The notes under the pieces are model-generated. The model searched no databases. It was not told the origin of the DNA and saw nothing but the letters and a program-made list of their open reading frames with translations. Shown in pieces: positions 7,434 to 13,750 of a DNA stretch of 13,750 bases (positions within the stretch are counted from its first letter, which is position 1; the number at the start of each line of letters is the position of its first letter). The stretch covers positions 1 to 13,750 of the forward strand of contig JACXTQ010000387.1 in assembly GCA_016919605.1 (NCBI GenBank). Reading direction: 5' to 3'. The position numbers and the translations under genes were made by a program. The DNA comes from Methylovulum sp. (GTDB lineage Bacteria > Pseudomonadota > Gammaproteobacteria > Methylococcales > Methylomonadaceae).

Positions 7434-7712
7434 ATGGGTGAATTTTCAAAACGTATTGGTGAATTAGGCGAAGATATCGTTGTTAATTTTCTTGAATTAA
7501 TTGGGTGGCAGCAGCCAATCCGTAATTTAGATATTACAAGTATCGATCCAGAAAAGCATGGTAAAAACTCTCACGGAATAGATGCGTATTTTTATTATCA
7601 AAGCTCTGTGATTTCAAGAACTTTGGAAAACATTTTAATTTCGGTTAAATATAGTAAGGCGGATTCCCAAATTCCCCAGTTAGAAAATTTAAAGATCATT
7701 ACAAAGACTTAG
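7434..7712 (+). CDS. GapS4a-like N-terminal fragment (nuclease motif half)
   Basis: As written, this frame encodes 92 residues and ends at TAG 7710-7712. It carries the putative nuclease residues Asp50 and Lys72. The last 18 or so residues (from ADSQIPQLENL on) are probably out of frame relative to the ancestral protein. Confidence 0.6.
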   Translation: MGEFSKRIGELGEDIVVNFLELIGWQQPIRNLDITSIDPEKHGKNSHGIDAYFYYQSSVISRTLENILISVKYSKADSQIPQLENLKIITKT

Positions 7713-7714
7713 GC

Positions 7715-8338
7715 ATGGCAATCGAGTCTTTTAAGAAATCAGAGATAAGAACGAAGACTATAAACAGTCGTTCAGATTTTGAAACTGTTTTTGATAGAGG
7801 AGTTCTATTTTGGTTAAATAACGTGGATGAACCCCAAGATATATTGCTAAAGCTTTTAAATCTTGAGGCACCGAAAGACTTTAATCATGATGGAATTTTT
7901 CTTGTTGACAATAAAAAAATTGAATTTTTTTTTAATGCAATAGAATTTGTAAGATACAGATTTCCTAATAAAATTATTGAATTTACTTATTTTAACACTG
8001 GATTAAATAGCGATAATGCTGCTCCTAAAAATGGGACTATCATGCCAGTTCAATATTTGGCATCGAATATACTTCCTATTAGGGTACAAACAGATACGGA
8101 TAAGAACACTCTCATTCTTTGTTCAAAAGAAAACTTTGAAGAAGATGAACTAATAAAACTAATTGGTTTGGCAAAAAATATTACGGCTAATTATCAATCA
8201 AGCACTATTGTTGCCTTTCCTGATTATAATAAGCTCAGTCATAAACAACTTGTTGATAGTGCAAAGCTGGTTTTTGAAGAAGCACCATTTACAAATTCCC
8301 TTTCAGTTGAAAATTTCAATCCTAATTTTAGAAGTTAA
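7715..8338 (+). CDS. GapS4a-like C-terminal fragment
   Basis: The frame encodes 207 residues from an ATG two bases after the TAG of the first fragment, so a ribosome finishing the first could in principle restart here and make a separate subunit. Codons upstream of the ATG in the same frame (back to 7658) still look like protein, which argues that this ATG is not the original start. The segment contains GVLFWLNN, IFLVDNKKIEF, FTYFNTGLN and VAFPDYNKLSH, all consistent with the GapS4a type as I remember it. No catalytic residues can be assigned. The stop TAA (8336-8338) overlaps the gapS4b ATG by one base. Confidence 0.6.
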   Translation: MAIESFKKSEIRTKTINSRSDFETVFDRGVLFWLNNVDEPQDILLKLLNLEAPKDFNHDGIFLVDNKKIEFFFNAIEFVRYRFPNKIIEFTYFNTGLNSDNAAPKNGTIMPVQYLASNILPIRVQTDTDKNTLILCSKENFEEDELIKLIGLAKNITANYQSSTIVAFPDYNKLSHKQLVDSAKLVFEEAPFTNSLSVENFNPNFRS

Positions 8339-9459
8339 TGGAAAAGATCAATGACAACATAAATAGATTCCTTCCATTTGGCGAATCATTAAGGGCGATC
8401 CTGCAACATGATTCAATCAAAGACAGAGAGAGGAGGCAATTGCTTAGATTGAAAGGAGTATTCGTTAATAATTCTGATGAGGACAGCACTTTTCCAATTC
8501 TGACAACTTCGTTGCTAAGTCCAAATGAGTTTGAATTTCTAAGAGAGAAACTCCAAGCCAAAGAAGACAGGGAAAAAATCATTACAAGAACATTGGATTG
8601 GGAATCAGATAAGACTTTAATTTCAGCTATTCCTGATAACTTTAATATTCAAGAGATAATTAAAGCTAATTTTCCAAAATATAAGGTAATTGGTAGCCCA
8701 AACTTCAAAATGGATGGAAATAACCCTAATAAAATTATTTTAGACTTTAAATGTGAAACCATCAATTATAGCAAAGCATGGTTTAGGGGTAAGAATGAAT
8801 TTAAAGGACAAATTGTTTTTGAAAAAATAAAAAATAAGGATAACAAAGTTCAACTTCAAATAATCCACACTTCGCCTGAAACGACAGAAATTGCAGAGAA
8901 AGTATCTAAGAATTTAGAAAAACATTTCAAAGAAAACGATTACATGAGTCCAAAAAAAGAAATTCAGAGAATTCTTTTTAAGGGTTTTACGAATGAAGAA
9001 AGAATTCAATTCTTTTTGGGTATGACGGATGGTAATGCTATTTTCGATTTTAAGAAAGCAACTTTCTTAGATATCGGGCCAGACCCAGATGAAAGCTTGC
9101 CTTCTGAAATTAACTGGCTTGAATTAGCTAAAGTCCGTGAATTGAATATCAATGGCGAAGTGCTACATAAGCTCCCATTCCTGAATGATAAAGCACTACA
9201 TAAATTTATGGAATTAGCGGAAATGGAAATCATCTACAATTTTTTTCTGTGTTCAGTAGAAGGTAGTTGCTATATCAGATTTGGTTTTAACAACTACTTC
9301 AAAAAAAGAATTGGGAATATAGAATTGGTTGTGGATATTGTAAAGATAGATATGAAAGACCAATATAAAAATGTTCCGATTGCATCAATCAGAAACAATC
9401 TTATGAAAGAGTTTGAGAAATTAAAAACCGAGAAATACGAATGGTGCAAGCTCCAATAA
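8338..9459 (+). CDS. gapS4b: GapS4b-like defence protein
   Basis: Second component of a GAPS4-like anti-phage unit, 373 residues, soluble. The N-terminal region (about 10-85) has the run FLPFGESLRAIL, LLRLKGVFV, FPILTTSLLSPNEFEFLRE, with KEDREKIITRTLDW after it; I associate this arrangement with GapS4b. The rest contains alternating strands and charged helices and no enzyme motif that I can name. In the described system GapS4a and GapS4b act together and give abortive-infection-type protection; the specific role of the b subunit is not visible in the sequence. Its ATG overlaps the stop of gapS4a (TAATG), so it is probably translated by reinitiation. That means a frame break in gapS4a need not abolish it, because the C-terminal fragment frame leads into this start. 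It is A+T-rich throughout. Family assignment is moderate, from pattern memory. Confidence 0.7.
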   Translation: MEKINDNINRFLPFGESLRAILQHDSIKDRERRQLLRLKGVFVNNSDEDSTFPILTTSLLSPNEFEFLREKLQAKEDREKIITRTLDWESDKTLISAIPDNFNIQEIIKANFPKYKVIGSPNFKMDGNNPNKIILDFKCETINYSKAWFRGKNEFKGQIVFEKIKNKDNKVQLQIIHTSPETTEIAEKVSKNLEKHFKENDYMSPKKEIQRILFKGFTNEERIQFFLGMTDGNAIFDFKKATFLDIGPDPDESLPSEINWLELAKVRELNINGEVLHKLPFLNDKALHKFMELAEMEIIYNFFLCSVEGSCYIRFGFNNYFKKRIGNIELVVDIVKIDMKDQYKNVPIASIRNNLMKEFEKLKTEKYEWCKLQ

Positions 9460-9488
9460 AATTTATCAAATAAAACAATCTCGACAAT

Positions 9489-10535
9489 ATGATTACTTTA
9501 GATTTTACACAGATAGAGCTTAAGCAATTAATTACGCATCATGTGGGTAATAAATTGAGGGATGAAAAATTCATACTTTCCAGTGAAGTATCAATTATTG
9601 AAGATGCCACCAAAAATTTGCTCTTAAAATATTTTTTATTGCCAATAAAGTCAGAAGAATATTTTGCATTTAGCCACCCAATCAAAATCGACTTAAACGA
9701 AATTTACAGGACGGTTCAGGATATTTTTTTAACTCCAAAGTTATTTATTGATTCATCACAAAGTATTGCAAAACTTCTCTATGAACAATCAATGCACCCA
9801 AAAATTAAAGAAGGGGAATTAAATATTACCTATTTTTCAAACATATTTTTGGATGATGAAAAGGTTGAAGCAATAGGGATTTTTAAGTCTGAAACGAATG
9901 TTCCTTTTATTAAGATGACAAACAAAAATTCAAAATTTAGCATTAACCATGATTATGGTTTTGAAATAAAAGGAATGGATAAAGGTTGTATTATTTTCAA
10001 CGTAGACCAAAAAAATGGTTACAAGGTGTTGATTGTAGATAACGTAAATAAGTCGGTACAAGCACAATATTGGAAAGATGATTTTTTGAAAGTAAAACCA
10101 ATTAGTAACGATTATATTCAAACCCACCAGTTTTTAGGAATTGCCAAAGATTTCATTACTAAAGAAATTTCAGGTGATTTTGAAATAAGTAAAACTGGAA
10201 AAATTGATTTGCTTAATCGTTCTGTTGAGTATTTTAAAAGCCATGATAATTTTGATAAGACAGAGTTTGAGAAGGAGATTTTCCAAAACTTAGAGATTAT
10301 AGAGCTATTCAAGAGTTATGATTTAAGATACCAAGAGAAAAATGATATTGAACTGATGGATAGCTTTAAAATTTCGCAACAAGCGGTAAAAAAACAAACA
10401 AGAATTTTTAGAAAAGTTCTAAAGCTAGACAAGAATTTCCATATCTATATTCACGGAAATCGTGAATTAATTGAACAGGGAGTAGAGAATGATGGGAGAA
10501 AGTTTTACAAAATTTATTTTCAGAAAGAATCCTAG
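9489..10535 (+). CDS. 37-kDa nucleoid-associated protein (NdpA/YejK superfamily), Bacteroidetes type
   Basis: Predicted DNA-associated protein of 348 residues, PF04245-like. Landmarks of the family in order: THHVGNKLRDEKFILSSE at the N-terminus, LLKYFLLPIKSEEYFAF, AKLLYEQSMHPKIKEGEL, a central FKSETN, KGCIIFNV and AQYWKDDFL, then DLLNRSVEYFKSHDNFD, and FRKVLKLDKNFHIYIHGNRE with QGVENDGRKFYKIYF at the end. The wording of these blocks is closer to the versions common in Bacteroidetes than to E. coli YejK. It starts 29 bases after gapS4b with no promoter, terminator or Shine-Dalgarno sequence between, so it is probably part of the same transcript. A role in the defence unit (DNA binding, recruitment, or control of the nuclease) is inference from position. 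The gene is intact. Confidence 0.85.
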   Translation: MITLDFTQIELKQLITHHVGNKLRDEKFILSSEVSIIEDATKNLLLKYFLLPIKSEEYFAFSHPIKIDLNEIYRTVQDIFLTPKLFIDSSQSIAKLLYEQSMHPKIKEGELNITYFSNIFLDDEKVEAIGIFKSETNVPFIKMTNKNSKFSINHDYGFEIKGMDKGCIIFNVDQKNGYKVLIVDNVNKSVQAQYWKDDFLKVKPISNDYIQTHQFLGIAKDFITKEISGDFEISKTGKIDLLNRSVEYFKSHDNFDKTEFEKEIFQNLEIIELFKSYDLRYQEKNDIELMDSFKISQQAVKKQTRIFRKVLKLDKNFHIYIHGNRELIEQGVENDGRKFYKIYFQKES

Positions 10536-10682
10536 ATAGTGGCATAGTGCGGTATGTCAATGTATTTTATTGCACTTTGCTCCTTGATTTTTTAATATTC
10601 TAAATTGCTAGATTCCCCAGCTTGCTTTCACGGATTTGATGTTTTTACTAGTGTCTAAACATAGTGGCGATGGAATTTGATT

Positions 10683-10937
10683 ATGACCGAAGTGACGCTG
10701 GACATAAAGCAATGGGGCAATAACTTAGGTGTCCGCTTACCTGCGGCGATTGCGCGTGAGGCGCATTTACACGCCCATCAACGGGTACGGATAGCCGTGG
10801 TTGACGGGCAAATCATTATCACGCCCATGTCAGAAAAGCCGCTTACCTTAGAAGAACGTCTGAACGTCTATGACCCTGAACGGCACGGTGGCGAAGCGAT
10901 GGCCACGACACAACGCTTGGGCGCGGAACAATGGTAG
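10683..10937 (+). CDS. mazE: MazE-type antitoxin (AbrB/MazE/SpoVT domain)
   Basis: The antitoxin of a type II toxin-antitoxin pair, 84 residues. The N-terminal swapped-hairpin DNA-binding domain is complete: VTLDIKQWGNNLGVRLPAAI, then AREAHLHAHQRVRIAVVDGQI and IITP (about residues 3-50). The C-terminal tail (LTLEERLNVYDPERHGGEAM, about 54-73) matches the toxin-binding extension of MazE proteins. The start ATG 10683 has a GGA eight bases upstream. The codons are G+C-rich, unlike the insert just before it, so it belongs to the host background or to a different transfer. Its partner toxin gene, expected to overlap at 10931, is broken. As an orphan it could still bind DNA and regulate its own promoter. 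Confidence 0.88.
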   Translation: MTEVTLDIKQWGNNLGVRLPAAIAREAHLHAHQRVRIAVVDGQIIITPMSEKPLTLEERLNVYDPERHGGEAMATTQRLGAEQW

Positions 10938-11016
10938 CAGCCGCTTAGGCAAGCTCGACGATGCGTTTTTTGGGCAAGTGTGCGAACGGTTGAACCAGAT
11001 TATTCAGTTGGCATGA
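10931..11016 (+). pseudogene. Remnant of the MazF/PemK-type toxin partner
   Basis: ATG 10931 overlaps the mazE stop, as expected for a mazF start, and reads MVAAA before TAG at 10946-10948. In another frame, 10948-11016, the sequence GKLDDAFFGQVCERLNQII is followed by QLA and a stop. This looks like the C-terminal helix of a MazF/PemK toxin (G.L.DA....V..RL..I). The central roughly 80 codons with the catalytic core are absent, so the gene was reduced by an internal deletion and no toxin can be made. The match is by pattern only, from a short stretch. Confidence 0.6.
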
Positions 11017-11056
11017 TATTACGCGCCGATTATTAGCGGCTCTGCAATCGGTAATG

Positions 11057-11117
11057 GCTTGCAAAATAAGTTAGCAAGCTATCATTTTGCAATGGTTGTG
11101 GGCCATCAAGGTGATGG
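11057..11117. repeat. Cluster of overlapping inverted repeats in the intergenic region
   Basis: Three hairpins can form: GCTTGC (11057-11062) with GCAAGC (11074-11079); TTGCAAAAT (11059-11067) with ATTTTGCAA (11084-11092), which excludes the first; and CCATCA (11103-11108) with TGATGG (11112-11117) around a three-base loop. They lie between the convergent toxin remnant and the CPBP gene. A terminator role is possible, but there is no good T-run. The rest of 11017-11155 holds nothing that I recognise. Confidence 0.45.
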
Positions 11118-11155
11118 GGGTCATATAGAGCCTTACTTGCCCCAGCCAAACCTAG

Positions 11156-12049
11156 CTATGCACCGCGTATAAATAATTTAAACTCCCTACGTTGCCAGCC
11201 CCAATATCCCAACACCGCCGCCAACAGCCAAACCGTCACTAACGGCCCGATCACCCCGTCATAACGGCTGACCAAAAACGCATAATCGGCATTAAAATCA
11301 GTGTTGAACAAGGTTTTGTTCATTTTTATCAGCCACACCCAGCATGTATGGCAGCCGATGCACAGCCCTAAGCTGGCTTCCCGCCCTGTCCTTAATAGCC
11401 CCAAAAACACCCCGACCATCAGCAAGGCCAAAAACGCGCTTAAAATATCGGGGTTGAAGACATTGGCAAACGCCTCGGCCAATAGGCCAAAGGTGCTGGT
11501 AAGCGTCAAGGCGGACGCGGGTATGTCGTGGGTGCTTTTGATAAAATGCAAGCAAGCGTAATAGGCAGCACTGATGACCACCGCTGCGGTCACGGGCAGT
11601 TTTTTCAGCAAACTGGCTAGTAAAATCCCTCGGAACAACGGCTCCTCAATCAATGAAATCAGCAAGGACAACAACACGGACACGCTGGCTTTTTCTAAAA
11701 ACCAAGCCAATGTCCACGCCTGCGATTCGTCCAGGACATTGATTTTTAGCACGGTCAAGACGATAAACACCGGCAGTAAGGTGGCTAAGCCTAAGCCGAA
11801 ACCTTGTCCCAATTGCCTTAAGAACTGCTGACGGTTGGCAACCCCCAAATCAGTTTTACTGAGTTTAAGCCAAGCCATCGCCGGAAAAATACTCAACACC
11901 AGCAAGGCTTGCGTAGTTTTGTTGATGACTTTTTGCACCGGCAAGGTATCAAACACCTGCACGATACAAAACCCCATGACGCTGGCCAACAGGGCGGCAA
12001 GCAGCAAGACCCACAGCGGTACTAACGCATAATAGATAGCCCGTATCAC
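11156..12049 (-). CDS. CPBP family intramembrane metalloprotease
   Basis: Membrane protease-like protein (CAAX/Abi family, PF02517) of 297 residues. The catalytic motif EExxxR is present as EEPLFR (Glu135, Glu136, Arg140), the second motif provides His168 in YYACLHF, and a third histidine, His234 in GCHTCWVW, sits in a later membrane segment. About eight hydrophobic segments are visible (for example 8-32, 46-61, 84-102, 122-136, 151-168, 203-220). Family members process prenylated or other membrane proteins, and some give immunity to bacteriocins; the substrate here is unknown. The start is GTG 12047-12049 within GTGA, overlapping the rsmE stop, so expression is coupled to rsmE. The C-terminus after about residue 250 contains one more membrane segment. 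Confidence 0.88.
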   Translation of the reverse strand: MIRAIYYALVPLWVLLLAALLASVMGFCIVQVFDTLPVQKVINKTTQALLVLSIFPAMAWLKLSKTDLGVANRQQFLRQLGQGFGLGLATLLPVFIVLTVLKINVLDESQAWTLAWFLEKASVSVLLSLLISLIEEPLFRGILLASLLKKLPVTAAVVISAAYYACLHFIKSTHDIPASALTLTSTFGLLAEAFANVFNPDILSAFLALLMVGVFLGLLRTGREASLGLCIGCHTCWVWLIKMNKTLFNTDFNADYAFLVSRYDGVIGPLVTVWLLAAVLGYWGWQRREFKLFIRGA

Positions 12050-12774
12050 TTAAAATCACCCCATAACATTTGTACCGCCGCCAAGGCGGTTAACGATGCC
12101 GTTTCCGTCCTTAAAATGCGCTGGCCTAGGCGCACGGGGATAAAACCCGCCGCTTCGGCCAACTCGCGCTCTTGGGCACTAAAGCCCCCTTCGGGGCCCG
12201 TCAACAACGTCACTTTCATCGCTTCCGGTTGCAGGTCGGCCAAAGACGTGCGGGCGTAAGGGTCGAGAAACACTTTCAAGCCTTGTTGCTGGCCTACCCA
12301 GTCCGGCAATAACCGGATTTCAGCCAAATCCGGCAACACTGTCCTGCCGCTTTGCTCGGCGGCATGTTGGGCAATTTTTTGCCAATGCAACAACCGTTGT
12401 GGCCTTTTCTCGCCTTTAAACTGCACCACACAACGCTCGGTCAACAACGGCGTAATCTGGTTAACGCCCAATTCCACGGCTTTTTGCACCGACAAATCCA
12501 TCCTATCGCCACGCGCCACCCCTAAGCCTAAAGCAATATGCAGCGGTGATTCGACACTGCGCCCCGACCATTGCCCTACGGCAATAGCCACCGCTTTGCG
12601 CCCCACCTCGTCAACGTGGCAAAGATACTCGCCACCCTCGCCATTGAATAAAACGATCTTATCGGCTTTTTTTAACCGTAACACCGTCCGCACATAATGT
12701 CCGCCATCGTCATCCAATTCGATGGTTTTACCTTGCGCCAAGGGCGAGGCGGTGTAAAGTCTGGAAACACGCAT
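12046..12774 (-). CDS. rsmE: 16S rRNA (uracil(1498)-N(3))-methyltransferase
   Basis: Methylates N3 of U1498 in 16S rRNA with S-adenosylmethionine, acting on the assembled small subunit in the cytosol. The protein has 242 residues, the usual length. An N-terminal PUA-like domain (about 1-70, with HYVRTVLRLKKADKI and LFNGEGGEY) is followed by a SPOUT knot domain. The signature parts are LGLGVARGDRMDLSVQKAVE with LGV (about 82-103), LLTGPEGGFSAQE (GPEGG at 193-197) and LGQRILRTETA (216-226), which form the cofactor-binding knot. All are intact. The ATG 12772-12774 has no clear Shine-Dalgarno sequence. The gene overlaps the CPBP gene downstream by four bases and follows the bioA terminator. Confidence 0.96.
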   Translation of the reverse strand: MRVSRLYTASPLAQGKTIELDDDGGHYVRTVLRLKKADKIVLFNGEGGEYLCHVDEVGRKAVAIAVGQWSGRSVESPLHIALGLGVARGDRMDLSVQKAVELGVNQITPLLTERCVVQFKGEKRPQRLLHWQKIAQHAAEQSGRTVLPDLAEIRLLPDWVGQQQGLKVFLDPYARTSLADLQPEAMKVTLLTGPEGGFSAQERELAEAAGFIPVRLGQRILRTETASLTALAAVQMLWGDFK

Positions 12775-12799
12775 GATAAATTTTGAGGGGGGTCAACGG

Positions 12800-12837
12800 A
12801 TAAAAGAAGAAAACAACGTTTGCGAACCGCTAAACGT
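12800..12837 (-). terminator. Rho-independent terminator of bioA
   Basis: On the minus strand ACGTTT, a bulged A, GCG, a GTT loop, CGC and AAACGT form a nine-pair stem (12816-12837), followed by TGTTTTCTTCTTTTAT (12800-12815). It begins five bases after the bioA stop codon and separates bioA from rsmE. Confidence 0.75.
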
Positions 12838-12842
12838 CAGCT

Positions 12843-13750
12843 TTAGTTTTTGACGGCATGGTTTATCCCTTGCCAAGCCACTTCTGCGAGCCATTCCAGC
12901 TCGGCGGCGGTGATGACGTAAGGCGGCATAAAATAAATGACATTGCCCAAAGGCCGCAACAATACGCCTTTAGTTAAAGCAAATTGATACACGTTTAGGC
13001 CGCGCCGCTCTTGCCAAGCGAACGGCTCACGGGTGGCTTTGTCCTTGACCAGCTCTATCGCCAGTATCATGCCCGTTTGCCGCACTTCGGCCACATGAGG
13101 GTGGCTTTCAAAACGCACCGACAATTTTGCCAGCAGGGCAATCAGGTGCTGGTTTTGGCTGATGATATTTTCTTGCTGGAAAATCCCTATCGTTGCCAAG
13201 GCTGCCCGACAGGCCAAAGCATTGCCGGTGTAACTGTGCGAATGCAAAAAGGCGCTGAGTTTAGTGTAATCGGCGTAAAACGCCTGATAAATAATGTCGG
13301 TGGTCAGCACCGCCGATAAGGGCAAATAACCGCCGGTCAGTCCTTTGGACAAACATAAAAAATCAGGGCTGATACCGGCCTGCTCACACGCAAACAGCGT
13401 CCCCGTGCGCCCAAAGCCCACGGCAATCTCATCGGCGATCAGATGTACGCCGTATTGATCGCAAGCCTTGCGCAGCAAGCTCAAATATACGGCATCGTAC
13501 ATGCGCATACCACCCGCACATTGCACTAAGGGTTCGACTATCACCGCGCACACGCTGTCGGCCTGTTGCTGCAAAACGGCTTCCAACAAGGCAAAACGGC
13601 GGCTGGAATAGGCCGCCCATGATTCGCCCGCTTCCCGAAAATAGCAATCAGGGCCGGGAACGGTGATGACTTCCATCAATAAGGGCGCGTAAGTCTCCTT
13701 ATACAGGGCGACATTACCCACCGCCAACGCCCCCAAGGTTTCACCATGAT
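12843..13750 (-). CDS. bioA: Adenosylmethionine--8-amino-7-oxononanoate aminotransferase (N-terminus outside the window)
   Basis: PLP-dependent class III aminotransferase of biotin synthesis, converting KAPA to DAPA with S-adenosylmethionine as the amino donor. The visible part is about the last 302 residues. It begins inside the conserved HGETLGALAVGN stretch; the frame runs off the window end, so the real start lies beyond 13750. Landmarks: VIVEPLVQCAGGMRMY, the cofactor-contacting Asp in LIADEIAVGFGRTGTLFACE, the PLP-binding lysine in LSKGLTGGYLPLSAV (codon 13344-13346), HSHSYTGNALACRAAL, and the C-terminal RPLGNVIYFMPPYVI typical of BioA rather than of ornithine or GABA aminotransferases. 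A terminator follows the stop codon. Confidence 0.93.
   Translation of the reverse strand, partial: HGETLGALAVGNVALYKETYAPLLMEVITVPGPDCYFREAGESWAAYSSRRFALLEAVLQQQADSVCAVIVEPLVQCAGGMRMYDAVYLSLLRKACDQYGVHLIADEIAVGFGRTGTLFACEQAGISPDFLCLSKGLTGGYLPLSAVLTTDIIYQAFYADYTKLSAFLHSHSYTGNALACRAALATIGIFQQENIISQNQHLIALLAKLSVRFESHPHVAEVRQTGMILAIELVKDKATREPFAWQERRGLNVYQFALTKGVLLRPLGNVIYFMPPYVITAAELEWLAEVAWQGINHAVKN

Larger units (their letters stand above)
7434..8338 (+). pseudogene. gapS4a: gapS4a-like defence nuclease gene with a disrupted frame
   Basis: Composite of two frames that together give about 301 residues resembling GapS4a, the nuclease-bearing half of the two-gene anti-phage system GAPS4. The N-terminal part has a helix with Glu13 (GELGEDIVVNFLELIGW), then HGID (Asp50) and ISVKYS (Ser70-Val-Lys72), which fits a PD-(D/E)XK nuclease fold with a non-standard residue before the lysine. 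The C-terminal part continues without a gap as FKDHYKDLGMAIESFKKSE. The first frame stops at 7710-7712, whereas the continuing frame is open from 7658. Adding one base near 7656 restores SVKYSK-GGFPNSP; a -1 shift at AAATTTA (7685-7691) would also join the halves. A damaged gene, a sequencing error and programmed frameshifting are all possible. No ribosome binding site precedes ATG 7434. The gene touches gapS4b as TAATG. The family assignment is from memory of the family pattern. Confidence 0.7.

Noticed and set aside
10536..10668. Eight-base direct repeat ATAGTGGC at 10536-10543 and 10661-10668
   Set aside because: Could be a target duplication, but eight bases within about 130 is near what chance allows, and no transposase or matching copy at the left end of the insert was found.
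1..13750. tRNA or rRNA genes, CRISPR arrays, insertion sequences, integrases
   Set aside because: No cloverleaf, rRNA, regularly spaced repeats, transposase or recombinase signature was seen on either strand.

Overview
The window reads as a piece of gammaproteobacterial chromosome with moderately high G+C, interrupted by an A+T-rich foreign insert. The housekeeping genes (trpS, a CpsG/ManB-type phosphomannomutase, rsmE, bioA) and the NarL-type two-component pair are of gammaproteobacterial type. A methylotroph of the Methylococcales is a possible host, but this is only an impression from the mixture of genes and is not proven by any marker here. Hand counts show the contrast: bases 6361-6420 hold 35 G+C of 60, and bases 9541-9600 hold 18 of 60.

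Layout. 1-202: the last codons of an RTX-like secreted protein, then a large inverted repeat shared with the convergent neighbour. 248-4438, minus strand: a phosphomannomutase gene (manB) with its own promoter and a probable terminator, a conserved gene of unknown function, trpS, and a membrane protein gene coupled to trpS by a GTGA overlap. 4556-7205, plus strand: a YdjM/DUF457-type membrane hydrolase, a membrane histidine kinase with a HisKA_3 domain, and its LuxR-type response regulator. Spacing is tight (TAATG contact, ATGA overlap), so this is probably one operon. 7206-10682: the A+T-rich insert. 10683-11016: a MazE-type antitoxin followed by a decayed toxin gene. 11156-13750, minus strand: bioA (cut by the window end), a terminator, then rsmE and a CPBP-family membrane protease coupled by a second GTGA overlap.

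The insert is the most interesting part. It holds three co-directional genes: a two-gene unit that I recognise as GAPS4-like (gapS4a with a PD-(D/E)XK-like nuclease pattern, and gapS4b), followed 29 bases later by a 37-kDa nucleoid-associated protein of the type common in Bacteroidetes. GAPS4 is a two-gene anti-phage system; a DNA-binding nucleoid protein as a third member would be an unusual or new arrangement. The gapS4a reading frame is broken about 220 bases from its start. It can be restored either by one missing base near 7656 or, conceivably, by -1 slippage on an AAATTTA heptamer at 7685-7691. None of the three genes has a Shine-Dalgarno sequence, which agrees with an origin in Bacteroidetes, a phylum that makes little use of that signal. 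A 15-base perfect palindrome overlaps the putative promoter of the cassette and could be an operator. The adjacent mazE with a ruined toxin suggests that this site is an accessory hot spot that has seen repeated gain and loss.
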